Shown: positions 23,359 through 30,364 of the stretch, one piece after another | Layout: every line of letters starts with the position of its first letter | Position numbering within the stretch: position 1 is the stretch's first letter | Assembly (NCBI RefSeq): GCF_020715685.1 | Contig: NZ_CP085840.1 | Span: 4,216,001 to 4,280,000, forward strand | Direction of reading: 5' to 3' | DNA: 64,000 nucleotides | Origin: Dermatobacter hominis | Lineage (GTDB): Bacteria > Actinomycetota > Acidimicrobiia > Acidimicrobiales > Microtrichaceae | Notes under the pieces: model-generated | The model's input: the letters and a program-made list of their open reading frames with translations, nothing else | Told to the model about the DNA's origin: nothing | Databases searched by the model: none | Translations under genes and position numbers: made by a program

Positions 23359-24180
23359 GTGGAACGCACAGCGCCCGACGAGCCCGAACGAGCCGGACCC
23401 GGCCGAGCCGTGCCGGAGGGGACCGACCCGGAGCAGGAGCGGGCCCGAGAGCTCGTGGCCGGTGCGACCCGGGTGGTGGTCCTGACGGGGGCGGGCATCT
23501 CGACCGACTCGGGCATCCCCGACTTCCGGGGTCCGAACGGCGTCTGGACCCGTGACCCGGAGGCGGAGCGGCTGTCGACGATCGACGTCTACCTGTCGGA
23601 CCCCGAGGTGCGGCGCCGGGCCTGGCTCCGCCGGCTCGACAACCCGGCGTGGGTGGCCGAGCCGAACGCCGGTCACCTCGCGCTGCGCGAGCTCGACCGC
23701 CAGGGCCGGCTCCACCTGCTGGTCACCCAGAACATCGACGGCCTGCACCTGGCGGCCGGCCACGACGTCGAGGACGTCGTGCAGGTCCACGGCTCGCTGC
23801 CCGAGGCGCACTGCACCGCGTGCGACTGGTCGGGGCCGACAGAGGAGGTGCTCGACCGGGTGCGCGCCGGCGAGGCCGACCCGCCGTGCCCGGAGTGCGG
23901 CGGCATCATCAAGCCGCGCGTCGTGTTCTTCGGCGAGGAGCTGGTGGCGCGCGACGTGGAGCGGGCGTTCCGCGCCGCCGAGGAGGCCGACCTCCTGCTG
24001 GCGGTGGGCACGACGCTGGCCGTCCACCCGGTCGCCCGGATGGTCCCGATCGCGGCGGGCGCCGGCGTGCCGATCGTCATCGTGAACGGCTCGGAGACCG
24101 AGATGGACTTCCTGGCGTCCGCCGTGGTCCGCGGGTCGATCAGCGAGGTCCTCCCGGACCTCGTCGCGCCGGCTCGCTGA
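23359..24180 (+). CDS. cobB: NAD-dependent protein deacylase, sirtuin
   Basis: Sir2-family enzyme of 273 residues that removes acyl groups from lysines with NAD as cosubstrate, in the cytoplasm. The NAD-binding motifs GAGIS (44-48) and GIPDFRG, TQNIDGLH, the catalytic His144 (VHGS) and the structural zinc site C152-x2-C155 and C177-x2-C180 are all present. The first 30 residues are an acidic/Pro-rich extension. It starts 11 bases after the toxin-like gene. Full catalytic and zinc motifs mark it as an ordinary deacylase rather than a defence-type NADase. Confidence 0.93.
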   Translation: MERTAPDEPERAGPGRAVPEGTDPEQERARELVAGATRVVVLTGAGISTDSGIPDFRGPNGVWTRDPEAERLSTIDVYLSDPEVRRRAWLRRLDNPAWVAEPNAGHLALRELDRQGRLHLLVTQNIDGLHLAAGHDVEDVVQVHGSLPEAHCTACDWSGPTEEVLDRVRAGEADPPCPECGGIIKPRVVFFGEELVARDVERAFRAAEEADLLLAVGTTLAVHPVARMVPIAAGAGVPIVIVNGSETEMDFLASAVVRGSISEVLPDLVAPAR

Positions 24181-24209
24181 TCGAGCCGCAGGTTTCTGAG
24201 GTCGGGATC

Positions 24210-24226
24210 GCGACAAGGGATGTCGC
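24210..24226 (+). terminator. Short hairpin after the sirtuin gene
   Basis: GCGACA and TGTCGC form a 6-bp stem over an AGGGA loop, 29 bases after the stop. It may be a terminator; stability is modest. Confidence 0.35.
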
Positions 24227-24279
24227 TGTGCACCCCTATATCTCGCGGGGCCGCCTTTCGGGAATGTTGACCACTTCGG

Positions 24280-24285
24280 TAGGGT
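24280..24285 (+). promoter_or_regulatory. Candidate -10 (TAGGGT) of moeZ; leader with small palindromes
   Basis: The 157-base gap before moeZ is less GC-rich than its surroundings. TAGGGT (24280-24285) is the best -10. The predicted leader of about 46 bases holds a CGCAC/GTGCG hairpin (24300-24313) and a GTCGATCGAC palindrome (24314-24323), then TGGAG (24326-24330) as the ribosome-binding site. Confidence 0.4.
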
Positions 24286-24337
24286 TTTCCCCGGTGAAGC
24301 GCACGTCCGTGCGGTCGATCGACACTGGAGTTCGAAG

Positions 24338-25516
24338 ATGGCGAGTTTCCGGGACCTCCTGAACCAGGCGAAGTCCGAGATCCGCGAGGTCACCACCGCG
24401 GAGGCCGAGGAGCTGGTCGAGGGCGGTGCGACGCTGCTCGACGTCCGCGAGGCGGACGAGTTCGAGCAGGGCGCGGTGCCCGGTTCGGTGTTCCTGCCCC
24501 GCGGCCACCTGGAGAGCCAGGTCGAGGGCAAGCTGACCGACAAGTCGACGCCGGTCGTCGTCATGTGCGCCGGCGGCGTCCGCTCGGCGTTCGCGGCCCG
24601 GACGCTGCAGGAGCTCGGATACGACGACGTCGTCTCCATGGCCGGCGGGTTCAACCGCTGGAAGGACGAGGGCCGCAACTGGCGCACGCCCGAGGTCCTC
24701 AGCCCCGAGCAGCGCAACCGCTACAGCCGCCACCTGCTCCTGCCCGAGGTGGGCGAGGAGGGCCAGCAGAAGCTGCTCGGCGCCAAGGTCCTGCTGCTCG
24801 GCGCCGGCGGCCTCGGCTCGCCCGCCGCGCTCTACCTGGCCGCGGCCGGTGTCGGCACGCTCGGCATCGTCGACATGGACGTCGTCGACGACTCGAACCT
24901 CCAGCGCCAGATCCTCCACAACGTCGACCGGGTCGGCGAGCGCAAGGTGGACTCGGCCAAGAAGACGCTGACGCTGCTCAACCCCGACGTGAACGTGATC
25001 GCCTTCGACGTCCGCCTGGACGCCTCGAACATCACCGACATCATCAGCCAATTCGACATCGTCGTCGACGGCGCCGACAACTTCCCGGTGCGCTACATGC
25101 TGAACGACGCGTCGGTGAAGCTCGGGATCCCGGTCGTGCACGGCTCGATCTTCCGCTTCGAGGGCAACGTCACCGTGTTCGACCCCAAGCACGGCCCGAC
25201 CTACCGGGACATGCTCCCCGAGCCGCCGCCGGCCGAGCTGGCCCCGAGCTGCGCCGAGGCGGGCGTGCTGGGCGTGCTGCCCGGCATCGTCGGCTCGATC
25301 CAGGCGCTCGAGGCGATCAAGCTCATCCTCGGCATCGGCGACCCGCTCATCGGCCGCTACCTCGCCTTCGACGCGCTGGACATGGAGTTCCGCGAGTTCA
25401 AGATCCGCAAGGACCCCGAGAACCAGATCACCTGGGAGAACCGGGACCAGATCCAGGTCGTCGAGCTCGAGGGCCACTGCCAGCCGGCGCCGCTGCAGGC
25501 GCCCGCCTCGGCCTGA
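24338..25516 (+). CDS. moeZ: MoeZ-like adenylyltransferase with N-terminal rhodanese domain
   Basis: E1-like enzyme of 392 residues that adenylates and sulfurates the C-terminal glycine of ThiS/MoaD-type sulfur carriers. Residues 1-115 are a rhodanese domain with the persulfide cysteine Cys77 in MCAGGVR. Residues 125-375 are the ThiF/MoeB domain: nucleotide loop GAGGLG (155-160), SNLQRQ, the DGADNF strand and the conserved Cys305 in PSCAEAG. The four zinc cysteines of E. coli MoeB are missing, as in mycobacterial MoeZ. The domain order is reversed compared with MoeZ and MOCS3, where rhodanese comes last. The C-terminal 25 residues are a short tail. It works in molybdopterin, thiamine or thio-cofactor assembly. 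Confidence 0.9.
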   Translation: MASFRDLLNQAKSEIREVTTAEAEELVEGGATLLDVREADEFEQGAVPGSVFLPRGHLESQVEGKLTDKSTPVVVMCAGGVRSAFAARTLQELGYDDVVSMAGGFNRWKDEGRNWRTPEVLSPEQRNRYSRHLLLPEVGEEGQQKLLGAKVLLLGAGGLGSPAALYLAAAGVGTLGIVDMDVVDDSNLQRQILHNVDRVGERKVDSAKKTLTLLNPDVNVIAFDVRLDASNITDIISQFDIVVDGADNFPVRYMLNDASVKLGIPVVHGSIFRFEGNVTVFDPKHGPTYRDMLPEPPPAELAPSCAEAGVLGVLPGIVGSIQALEAIKLILGIGDPLIGRYLAFDALDMEFREFKIRKDPENQITWENRDQIQVVELEGHCQPAPLQAPASA

Positions 25517-25533
25517 TCGACCGACCCGCACAT

Positions 25534-25550
25534 GAACTGACAGCCAGTTC
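25534..25550. terminator. Hairpin between moeZ and lhgO-like gene
   Basis: GAACTG and CAGTTC form a 6-bp stem over a 5-base loop, in the 37-base convergent gap. Confidence 0.4.
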
Positions 25551-25553
25551 GCC

Positions 25554-26753
25554 TCAGAGGTGATCGGCGAGGCGGCGGGCGACCTCGGCACCGATCTCGA
25601 GCGAACTCGTCGCCGCAGGCGACGGCGCGTTGAGCACATGCAGCTCGCCGGGCCGCTCGACGATCAGGAAGTCGTCGACGAGCTCGCCGTCGGGCAGCAC
25701 CGCCTGGGCCCGCACGCCCGAGGGTGCCGGCACGAGGTCCTCGGCGGTCAGCTCGGGCACGAGCCGCTGCAGGCTGCGCAGGAAGCGCGCCCGGGACGCC
25801 GACCGCAGCACCTCGGCCGCGCCCTGCCGGGCGTGGCGGCGGGCGAGGTGCCGGAACGCCGGCGAGCGCAGCGTGTCCCACAGCTCGCCGGGGCGGACGT
25901 CGCGCCAGCGGTAGCCCTCGCGCGACAGCGCGAGCACGGCGTTCGGGCCGGCGTGCACCGACCCGTCGACGCCGCGGGTCAGGTGGACGCCGAGGAACGG
26001 GAACGCGGGGTCGGGCACGGGGTAGATCAGGCCGCGGACGAGGTGGCGGGCCTCGGTCCGCAGTTCGAGGTACTCGCCCCGGAACGGGACGATCCGGGCC
26101 GCCGGGTCGGCGCCGGCCGCCCGGGCCACGAGGTCGCTCTGGAGCCCGGCGCAGTTGACGAGGGTCCGGGCCCGCACGTCGCCGGTGGTCGTCGCCAGCC
26201 GGTGCACCCCGCCGACCGCGACCGCGGCCGTCACGCGGCATCCGGTGCGGACCTCGCCGCCCGCCGCGACCACGTCGGCGGCGAGGTGGCGGGCGACCCC
26301 GACGAAGTCGACGATGCCGGTCTCGGCGACGTGCAGCGCGGCGGTGCAGTCGACGTGCGGCTCGAGCTCGGCGGCCTGCGCGGCGTCCATGCGCCGCAGG
26401 GTCAGGCCGTTGGCCCGCCCCCGCTCCTCGAGCGCCGCCAGGCCCGCCAGCTCGTCCTCCGACGTCGCCACCACGAGCTTGCCGGTGATCTCGACCGCCA
26501 CGCCCCGCTCGCGGGCGTACGCCGCGATCGACCGGCTCCCGGCCCGGCAGAGCCGGGCCTTGGCCGATCCCGGCCGGTAGTAGAGGCCGGAGTGGATGAC
26601 CCCGCTGTTGCGACCCGTCTGGTGGCGGGCGACCTCGGGCTCCTTCTCCAGCACCACCACCCGCCGGCCCGGACGGTCGACGAGCAGGGCCCGGGCGGTG
26701 GCCAGGCCGACGATCCCGCCGCCGACCACGGCGACGTCGAAGGGGGCGGTCAT
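25554..26753 (-). CDS. lhgO: L-2-hydroxyglutarate oxidase/dehydrogenase (LhgO-like)
   Basis: FAD-dependent oxidoreductase of 399 residues (DAO superfamily, LhgO length about 400) that oxidises L-2-hydroxyglutarate to 2-oxoglutarate. The N-terminal dinucleotide fold reads VAVVGGGIVGLATARAL (Gly11-Gly16). It is followed by the family-typical RHQTGRNSGVIHSGLYY, where the histidine region holds the flavin. FRGEYLEL, LGVHLTRGVDGSVHAGPNAVLAL and NAPSPAATSSLEIG complete the LhgO pattern. The ATG at 26751-26753 gives the family N-terminus; the frame that continues upstream overlaps the flippase gene. Gene order with a flippase upstream on the same strand (59-base gap) has no clear functional meaning. 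Confidence 0.9.
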   Translation of the reverse strand: MTAPFDVAVVGGGIVGLATARALLVDRPGRRVVVLEKEPEVARHQTGRNSGVIHSGLYYRPGSAKARLCRAGSRSIAAYARERGVAVEITGKLVVATSEDELAGLAALEERGRANGLTLRRMDAAQAAELEPHVDCTAALHVAETGIVDFVGVARHLAADVVAAGGEVRTGCRVTAAVAVGGVHRLATTTGDVRARTLVNCAGLQSDLVARAAGADPAARIVPFRGEYLELRTEARHLVRGLIYPVPDPAFPFLGVHLTRGVDGSVHAGPNAVLALSREGYRWRDVRPGELWDTLRSPAFRHLARRHARQGAAEVLRSASRARFLRSLQRLVPELTAEDLVPAPSGVRAQAVLPDGELVDDFLIVERPGELHVLNAPSPAATSSLEIGAEVARRLADHL

Positions 26754-26772
26754 GCGGGGCGGTCCGGCCGGT

Positions 26773-26784
26773 CCACTCGAGTGG
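26773..26784 (-). promoter_or_regulatory. 12-bp perfect palindrome upstream of lhgO-like gene
   Basis: CCACTCGAGTGG lies 20 bases before the lhgO start on the minus strand, in the gap after the flippase gene. It could be an operator half-pair or a small hairpin. Confidence 0.3.
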
Positions 26785-26812
26785 GGGTGCGGGGGTCGGA
26801 CGGCGACGGCGG

Positions 26813-28330
26813 TCAGAGGGCGGGCGTCTCGGCCCGCAGCTCGTCGGGGTGCTGCAGCTCGCGGTGGACGAGCACGGCCACGAACGCGCACGCGACGAGC
26901 CCCGCCGCGACCATGCCGAGCTCGACCCGCAGGAACAGGTCGCGCCCGTTGGTGGCCACGATGGCCAGGAACGCCGCGGTCGCCAGGCCCCACGGCCAGC
27001 CGGTCTGGCGCTGGTGGTGCAGCGCGATCTGGGCCTGGTTCAGCGTGAGCGCGGCGGTCATCAGCATCGAGGCGAGCGTCAGCAGGGCCATGTCCCGGGC
27101 GCCGAGGAGCGCGAACTCCTCGCCGAACAGGATCCGCACGGCGAGCGGGCCGAGGGCGGCGGCGCCCACCACCGCGATGCCCGTGCAGGCGGCCATCGCC
27201 ACGTTGAGGCGGCGGAGGTCGCTGCGGAACCCGGTGAGGTCGCCGAGGGCGGCGAGCCGTGAGAGGCGGGGGAGCACGATCGCCTGGATGGCTTGGAAGA
27301 GGAAGAGCGGGATGCGGGCGATGACCAGGCCCGACAGGAAGATGCCGGCCTTGTCGGCGTCGACCCGGCTGCCGATGACCTCGATCGCGACGGTGCCGAT
27401 GTTGATGGCCAGCGCGCTGAGGAACGACGTCAGCAGCAGGAAGCCCATCGAGGCCGACAGCCGCCCCCACGGCGGGGCGACGTCGGGGGCGCCGGCCGCA
27501 CAGGTGAACGTCGTCTCGGTGATGTCGACGGTGCCGACCGGGGAGCGCCCCGGCGAGCGGCGCCGGCGGTGGCGCAGGCAGGCCCAGGCGACGGCGATGC
27601 CGACGTAGGCGCTGCCCGACACGATCAGGCCGTACGCCGACGGGTGCAGGGCGCCCCACCACAGCAGCCCGACGCCCGGGATCGCCTTGCCGAGCGCATC
27701 GGCCGCGAACATCAGCCCGTACCCGTGGAACCGGTGCTCGCCGGACAGCACGCCGCGCAGCACGAACATGAGCCACACGCCGACGAGCCCGAACAGCAGC
27801 AGCCAGACGAAGGCGATGTCGCCCCGGAACAGCGAGTCCGCGATGTGGTCGCGGGCGACGACGCCGGCGAGCAGCGCCACGACCAGCACGGTGGCGGAGG
27901 CGAGCGTGACCCGGTGCACCAGCGAGTTCCACCCGGAGCCCCGGGCCGCCCGGGCGGCGATCGACCGCGACAGCTCCTGCTCCACGGGGATGAACAGGCC
28001 GTTGCCGACGAGGAACAGCACCACCCACAGCACCGAGACGATGGCGAACTTGTCGGGCCCGAGGTCGCGGCCGGCGGCGGACAGGAAGACGTAGGAGGCG
28101 ACGCCGTCGAGCAGGAGGCCGAACGTGAGCGACGACCGACCGCCGACGATGGCGGACCGGATCCAGGCCGCGGGGCCCTGGGGGAGCCGGGGTGCCGGGA
28201 CGTCGAGGGCGGGCTCCGGTCCGAGGATGCCGTCGGGGGTCAGCTCGATGCCGGGGCGGTGGGTGTCGGCCGAGTCGGCGACGGTGGCGGCACGGCCCCT
28301 CGACCTCCCTCCTGCCTCCCGTGCATGCAC
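26813..28330 (-). CDS. Polysaccharide flippase-like membrane protein (MOP/Wzx type)
   Basis: Protein of 505 residues with a soluble, Pro-rich N-terminus of about 60 residues and then 11-12 hydrophobic segments, consistent with a lipid-linked oligosaccharide flippase of the Wzx/RfbX kind. The order of helices with short basic loops and the SxxGxxxF and GPDKFAIVSVLWVVLF blocks fit the family, though no catalytic motif exists to prove it. It lies just before the surface-glycan cluster and is divergent from a secreted protein gene. The GTG at 28330 is supported by TAGGCT ending 6 bases upstream on the minus strand. Confidence 0.78.
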   Translation of the reverse strand: MHAREAGGRSRGRAATVADSADTHRPGIELTPDGILGPEPALDVPAPRLPQGPAAWIRSAIVGGRSSLTFGLLLDGVASYVFLSAAGRDLGPDKFAIVSVLWVVLFLVGNGLFIPVEQELSRSIAARAARGSGWNSLVHRVTLASATVLVVALLAGVVARDHIADSLFRGDIAFVWLLLFGLVGVWLMFVLRGVLSGEHRFHGYGLMFAADALGKAIPGVGLLWWGALHPSAYGLIVSGSAYVGIAVAWACLRHRRRRSPGRSPVGTVDITETTFTCAAGAPDVAPPWGRLSASMGFLLLTSFLSALAINIGTVAIEVIGSRVDADKAGIFLSGLVIARIPLFLFQAIQAIVLPRLSRLAALGDLTGFRSDLRRLNVAMAACTGIAVVGAAALGPLAVRILFGEEFALLGARDMALLTLASMLMTAALTLNQAQIALHHQRQTGWPWGLATAAFLAIVATNGRDLFLRVELGMVAAGLVACAFVAVLVHRELQHPDELRAETPAL

Positions 28331-28336
28331 CCTTGG

Positions 28337-28342
28337 AGCCTA
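28337..28342 (-). promoter_or_regulatory. Candidate -10 (TAGGCT on the minus strand), leaderless
   Basis: On the minus strand TAGGCT ends 6 bases before the GTG at 28330, fixing the flippase start. Confidence 0.5.
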
Positions 28343-28505
28343 CGCACAGGTGCCCTCCGGACGGCGCACTCGGCGGCCGGACGCCGCACACGGGTGAGGC
28401 GGCGCTGCCCCCGGGCCGTCCGGCGTGCCGCCGGTCAGGGGCCTTTGCCTCCGCTCGCCGGGCCGAATCCCCCGTCGAGCGCTCAGTTGCGGCGCCCTCC
28501 CCGCC

Positions 28506-28511
28506 GATAAT
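28506..28511 (+). promoter_or_regulatory. Candidate -10 (GATAAT), leaderless start at 28519
   Basis: GATAAT ends 7 bases before the ATG at 28519. An earlier in-frame ATG at 28510 overlaps this hexamer and would lie upstream of the transcript start, so 28519 is preferred. The 188-base divergent region has no gene. Confidence 0.5.
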
Positions 28512-28518
28512 GGGTCGC

Positions 28519-30315
28519 ATGGGACGTCGGATCAGGATCCTGCTGGCCACCGCGGTGCTCGTGGTCGCGCCGACCTCGGCCGTCGGCGTGCTGGTCACGC
28601 CCACGCCGGTCGGGGCCCAGGCGGCCACCGTGGCGCCGGGTCGCAGCAGCCTGGTCGCGCCCAACGACTACTTCACGTCGATGTGGCACGACCCCCTCGA
28701 CTTCAACAACCCCGAGGACTTCGACACGACGCCCAACCACATGGTCATGGGCGGCTCCTCGAACCTGGCCTTCGGGAGCCTCAACGTCAGCGGTGCCCAG
28801 CAGGTCTTCCTGCTCCGCTCGGACCCGGGGTCGTACCCGACGAGCGCGACCCGCGACCCGCGGAGCCGGCCGCTCGACGCCGCCCGCTTCCGCCGCGTGA
28901 CGTTCCGGATGTACTCGGACCGCAACACCGACGGCGCCATCTACTTCCGGCAGTGCAACAGCTGCGCCGACGGGCTCAAGTACGTCCGCATCCGGGCCGG
29001 CTGGCACAGCTACGACCTCGACATGACCGGCCCGTGGGACATGGACGGGCTCGAGTCCTCGTCGCTGCCCCCCGTCCGCGGCGCGGCGTGGGGCGGCTGG
29101 ATCGAGATGATGTGGATGGTCACCAGCTACGACGCCGGCAACCTCCCGAACCTCTCGATCGACGACATGCGGATCGTCGAGCCCACCGCCGACCTGCCGC
29201 TGAACCTGAACGCCGGATCCGGTCAGGTCGACCTGTGGATGGACCTCGACGGCAACAGCAGCAACGACGGCTCGCCGGGTCCGGCCACCCAGTCCGCGTC
29301 GCGGGTCGGGACGGTAAACGCCACCGGCCTCGTCGGCCTCCCGAGCGGCATCCTGCGCCGCGGCGAGACCGCGCGCTTCTACACGGTCCGCAACGGCGTG
29401 CGGTCCGGCCTCTCGTCGCCGGTCACGATGCCGGCCAACTCGATGCCGTCCCCGCGCGTCCTCACGCCGTGGGAGGGCGGCGGCGAGGACTGGGCGACCA
29501 CCGTCCGGTGGGACCCGTGGGACATGGACCAGCCGAGCGACGTCGCCGCCGTGCGCAACGCCGGCGCGGTCTTCAACTGGGGGATGCTCGGCGGCTGGAC
29601 CACCGGCCCGGTGCCGAACGACCCCGCCGTGGTGCTGAACACGAACGGCAAGCCGATCGACGGCCAGCTGTTCCACAAGATGGCCATCACGATCAACTAC
29701 GACGGGCCGTGGGGCCTGCAGGACGGCCCCGGCGGCGGCATGGTCGGCCGCCTGATGTGGAAGCCGTACGGCTCGGCGCCGCTGCAGATCTCCGACGACC
29801 TCGTGCTGCGGACCGGTCGCGCGACCTACTACGTCGAGATGCGGCCGTGGCCGCCGTGGGCCGTGCTCGAGCCCGGTGCCAACGCCCAGCCCATCGGCTG
29901 GGGCACCGGCCGGGCCACCTGGCTCACGAGCGTCGAGTTCCACCCGCACGAGGACCGCGGCGGCCGGACCTGGCAGATCGAGGACGTCAAGCTGCTGCGC
30001 AACGACTACGTCGACCTGCGCTACGGCGGCTACGACATCAAGTTCATCGACGACGCCTGGGCGCCCGGCACGACGGCCGACATCATCGCCGACCCGGACC
30101 GCAACCCGTACAACGCCGGCTACGTGGTGCTCGCCACCAACGTGCCGGTGGGCGCCGGCATCAACACGTTCAAGTGGAACGGCTGGCCGGCGGGCCCGGG
30201 CACCTACAACATCGCCGTGGTCATGCGCCGCGGCGGCCAGCGGGCCGACAGCTACTCCAGCGGCCAGCTCGACTACGGGCCGGCGCCGGCGCCGTGGCCA
30301 CCGTCGGTCAAGTGA
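28519..30315 (+). CDS. Large secreted protein of unknown function
   Basis: Protein of 598 residues with a signal peptide (MGRRIRILLATAVLVV, Ala-rich, cleavage probably after VGAQA near residue 35). The mature part is rich in Trp, Asp, Tyr and Gly and looks all-beta: a carbohydrate-binding-like jelly-roll at about 45-215 (FRRVTFRMYSDRNTDGAIYFRQCNSCADG, then SIDDMRIVEP), a central module (about 235-315), a second jelly-roll-like module (about 320-510) and a C-terminal FlgD-like beta sandwich (TYNIAVVMRRGGQRADSYS, about 520-590). No catalytic motif is recognised. Being first in the glycan cluster, it may be a cell-surface glycan-binding protein. I cannot name the family. Confidence 0.72.
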   Translation: MGRRIRILLATAVLVVAPTSAVGVLVTPTPVGAQAATVAPGRSSLVAPNDYFTSMWHDPLDFNNPEDFDTTPNHMVMGGSSNLAFGSLNVSGAQQVFLLRSDPGSYPTSATRDPRSRPLDAARFRRVTFRMYSDRNTDGAIYFRQCNSCADGLKYVRIRAGWHSYDLDMTGPWDMDGLESSSLPPVRGAAWGGWIEMMWMVTSYDAGNLPNLSIDDMRIVEPTADLPLNLNAGSGQVDLWMDLDGNSSNDGSPGPATQSASRVGTVNATGLVGLPSGILRRGETARFYTVRNGVRSGLSSPVTMPANSMPSPRVLTPWEGGGEDWATTVRWDPWDMDQPSDVAAVRNAGAVFNWGMLGGWTTGPVPNDPAVVLNTNGKPIDGQLFHKMAITINYDGPWGLQDGPGGGMVGRLMWKPYGSAPLQISDDLVLRTGRATYYVEMRPWPPWAVLEPGANAQPIGWGTGRATWLTSVEFHPHEDRGGRTWQIEDVKLLRNDYVDLRYGGYDIKFIDDAWAPGTTADIIADPDRNPYNAGYVVLATNVPVGAGINTFKWNGWPAGPGTYNIAVVMRRGGQRADSYSSGQLDYGPAPAPWPPSVK

Positions 30316-30351
30316 GCCGACCGCGCTGAGCTGAGCCGGGCGGGCCACCGC

Positions 30352-30357
30352 TACCGT
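30352..30357 (+). promoter_or_regulatory. Candidate -10 (TACCGT), leaderless start at 30365
   Basis: TACCGT ends 7 bases before the ATG at 30365. A GTG at 30356 would sit inside the -10, so the ATG is the better start. Confidence 0.5.
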
Positions 30358-30364
30358 GGCGCCG

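Noticed and set aside
23359-24180. Sirtuin as a defence-type NADase next to the AbiE-like pair
   Set aside because: It has the zinc cysteines and all deacylase motifs, a normal length and no partner domain, so an ordinary deacylase is the simpler reading; nearness to the toxin pair is not evidence of a joint system.
30356-30364. GTG at 30356 as the start of the GT2 gene
   Set aside because: It lies within the -10 hexamer TACCGT, and the ATG at 30365 has the leaderless spacing.
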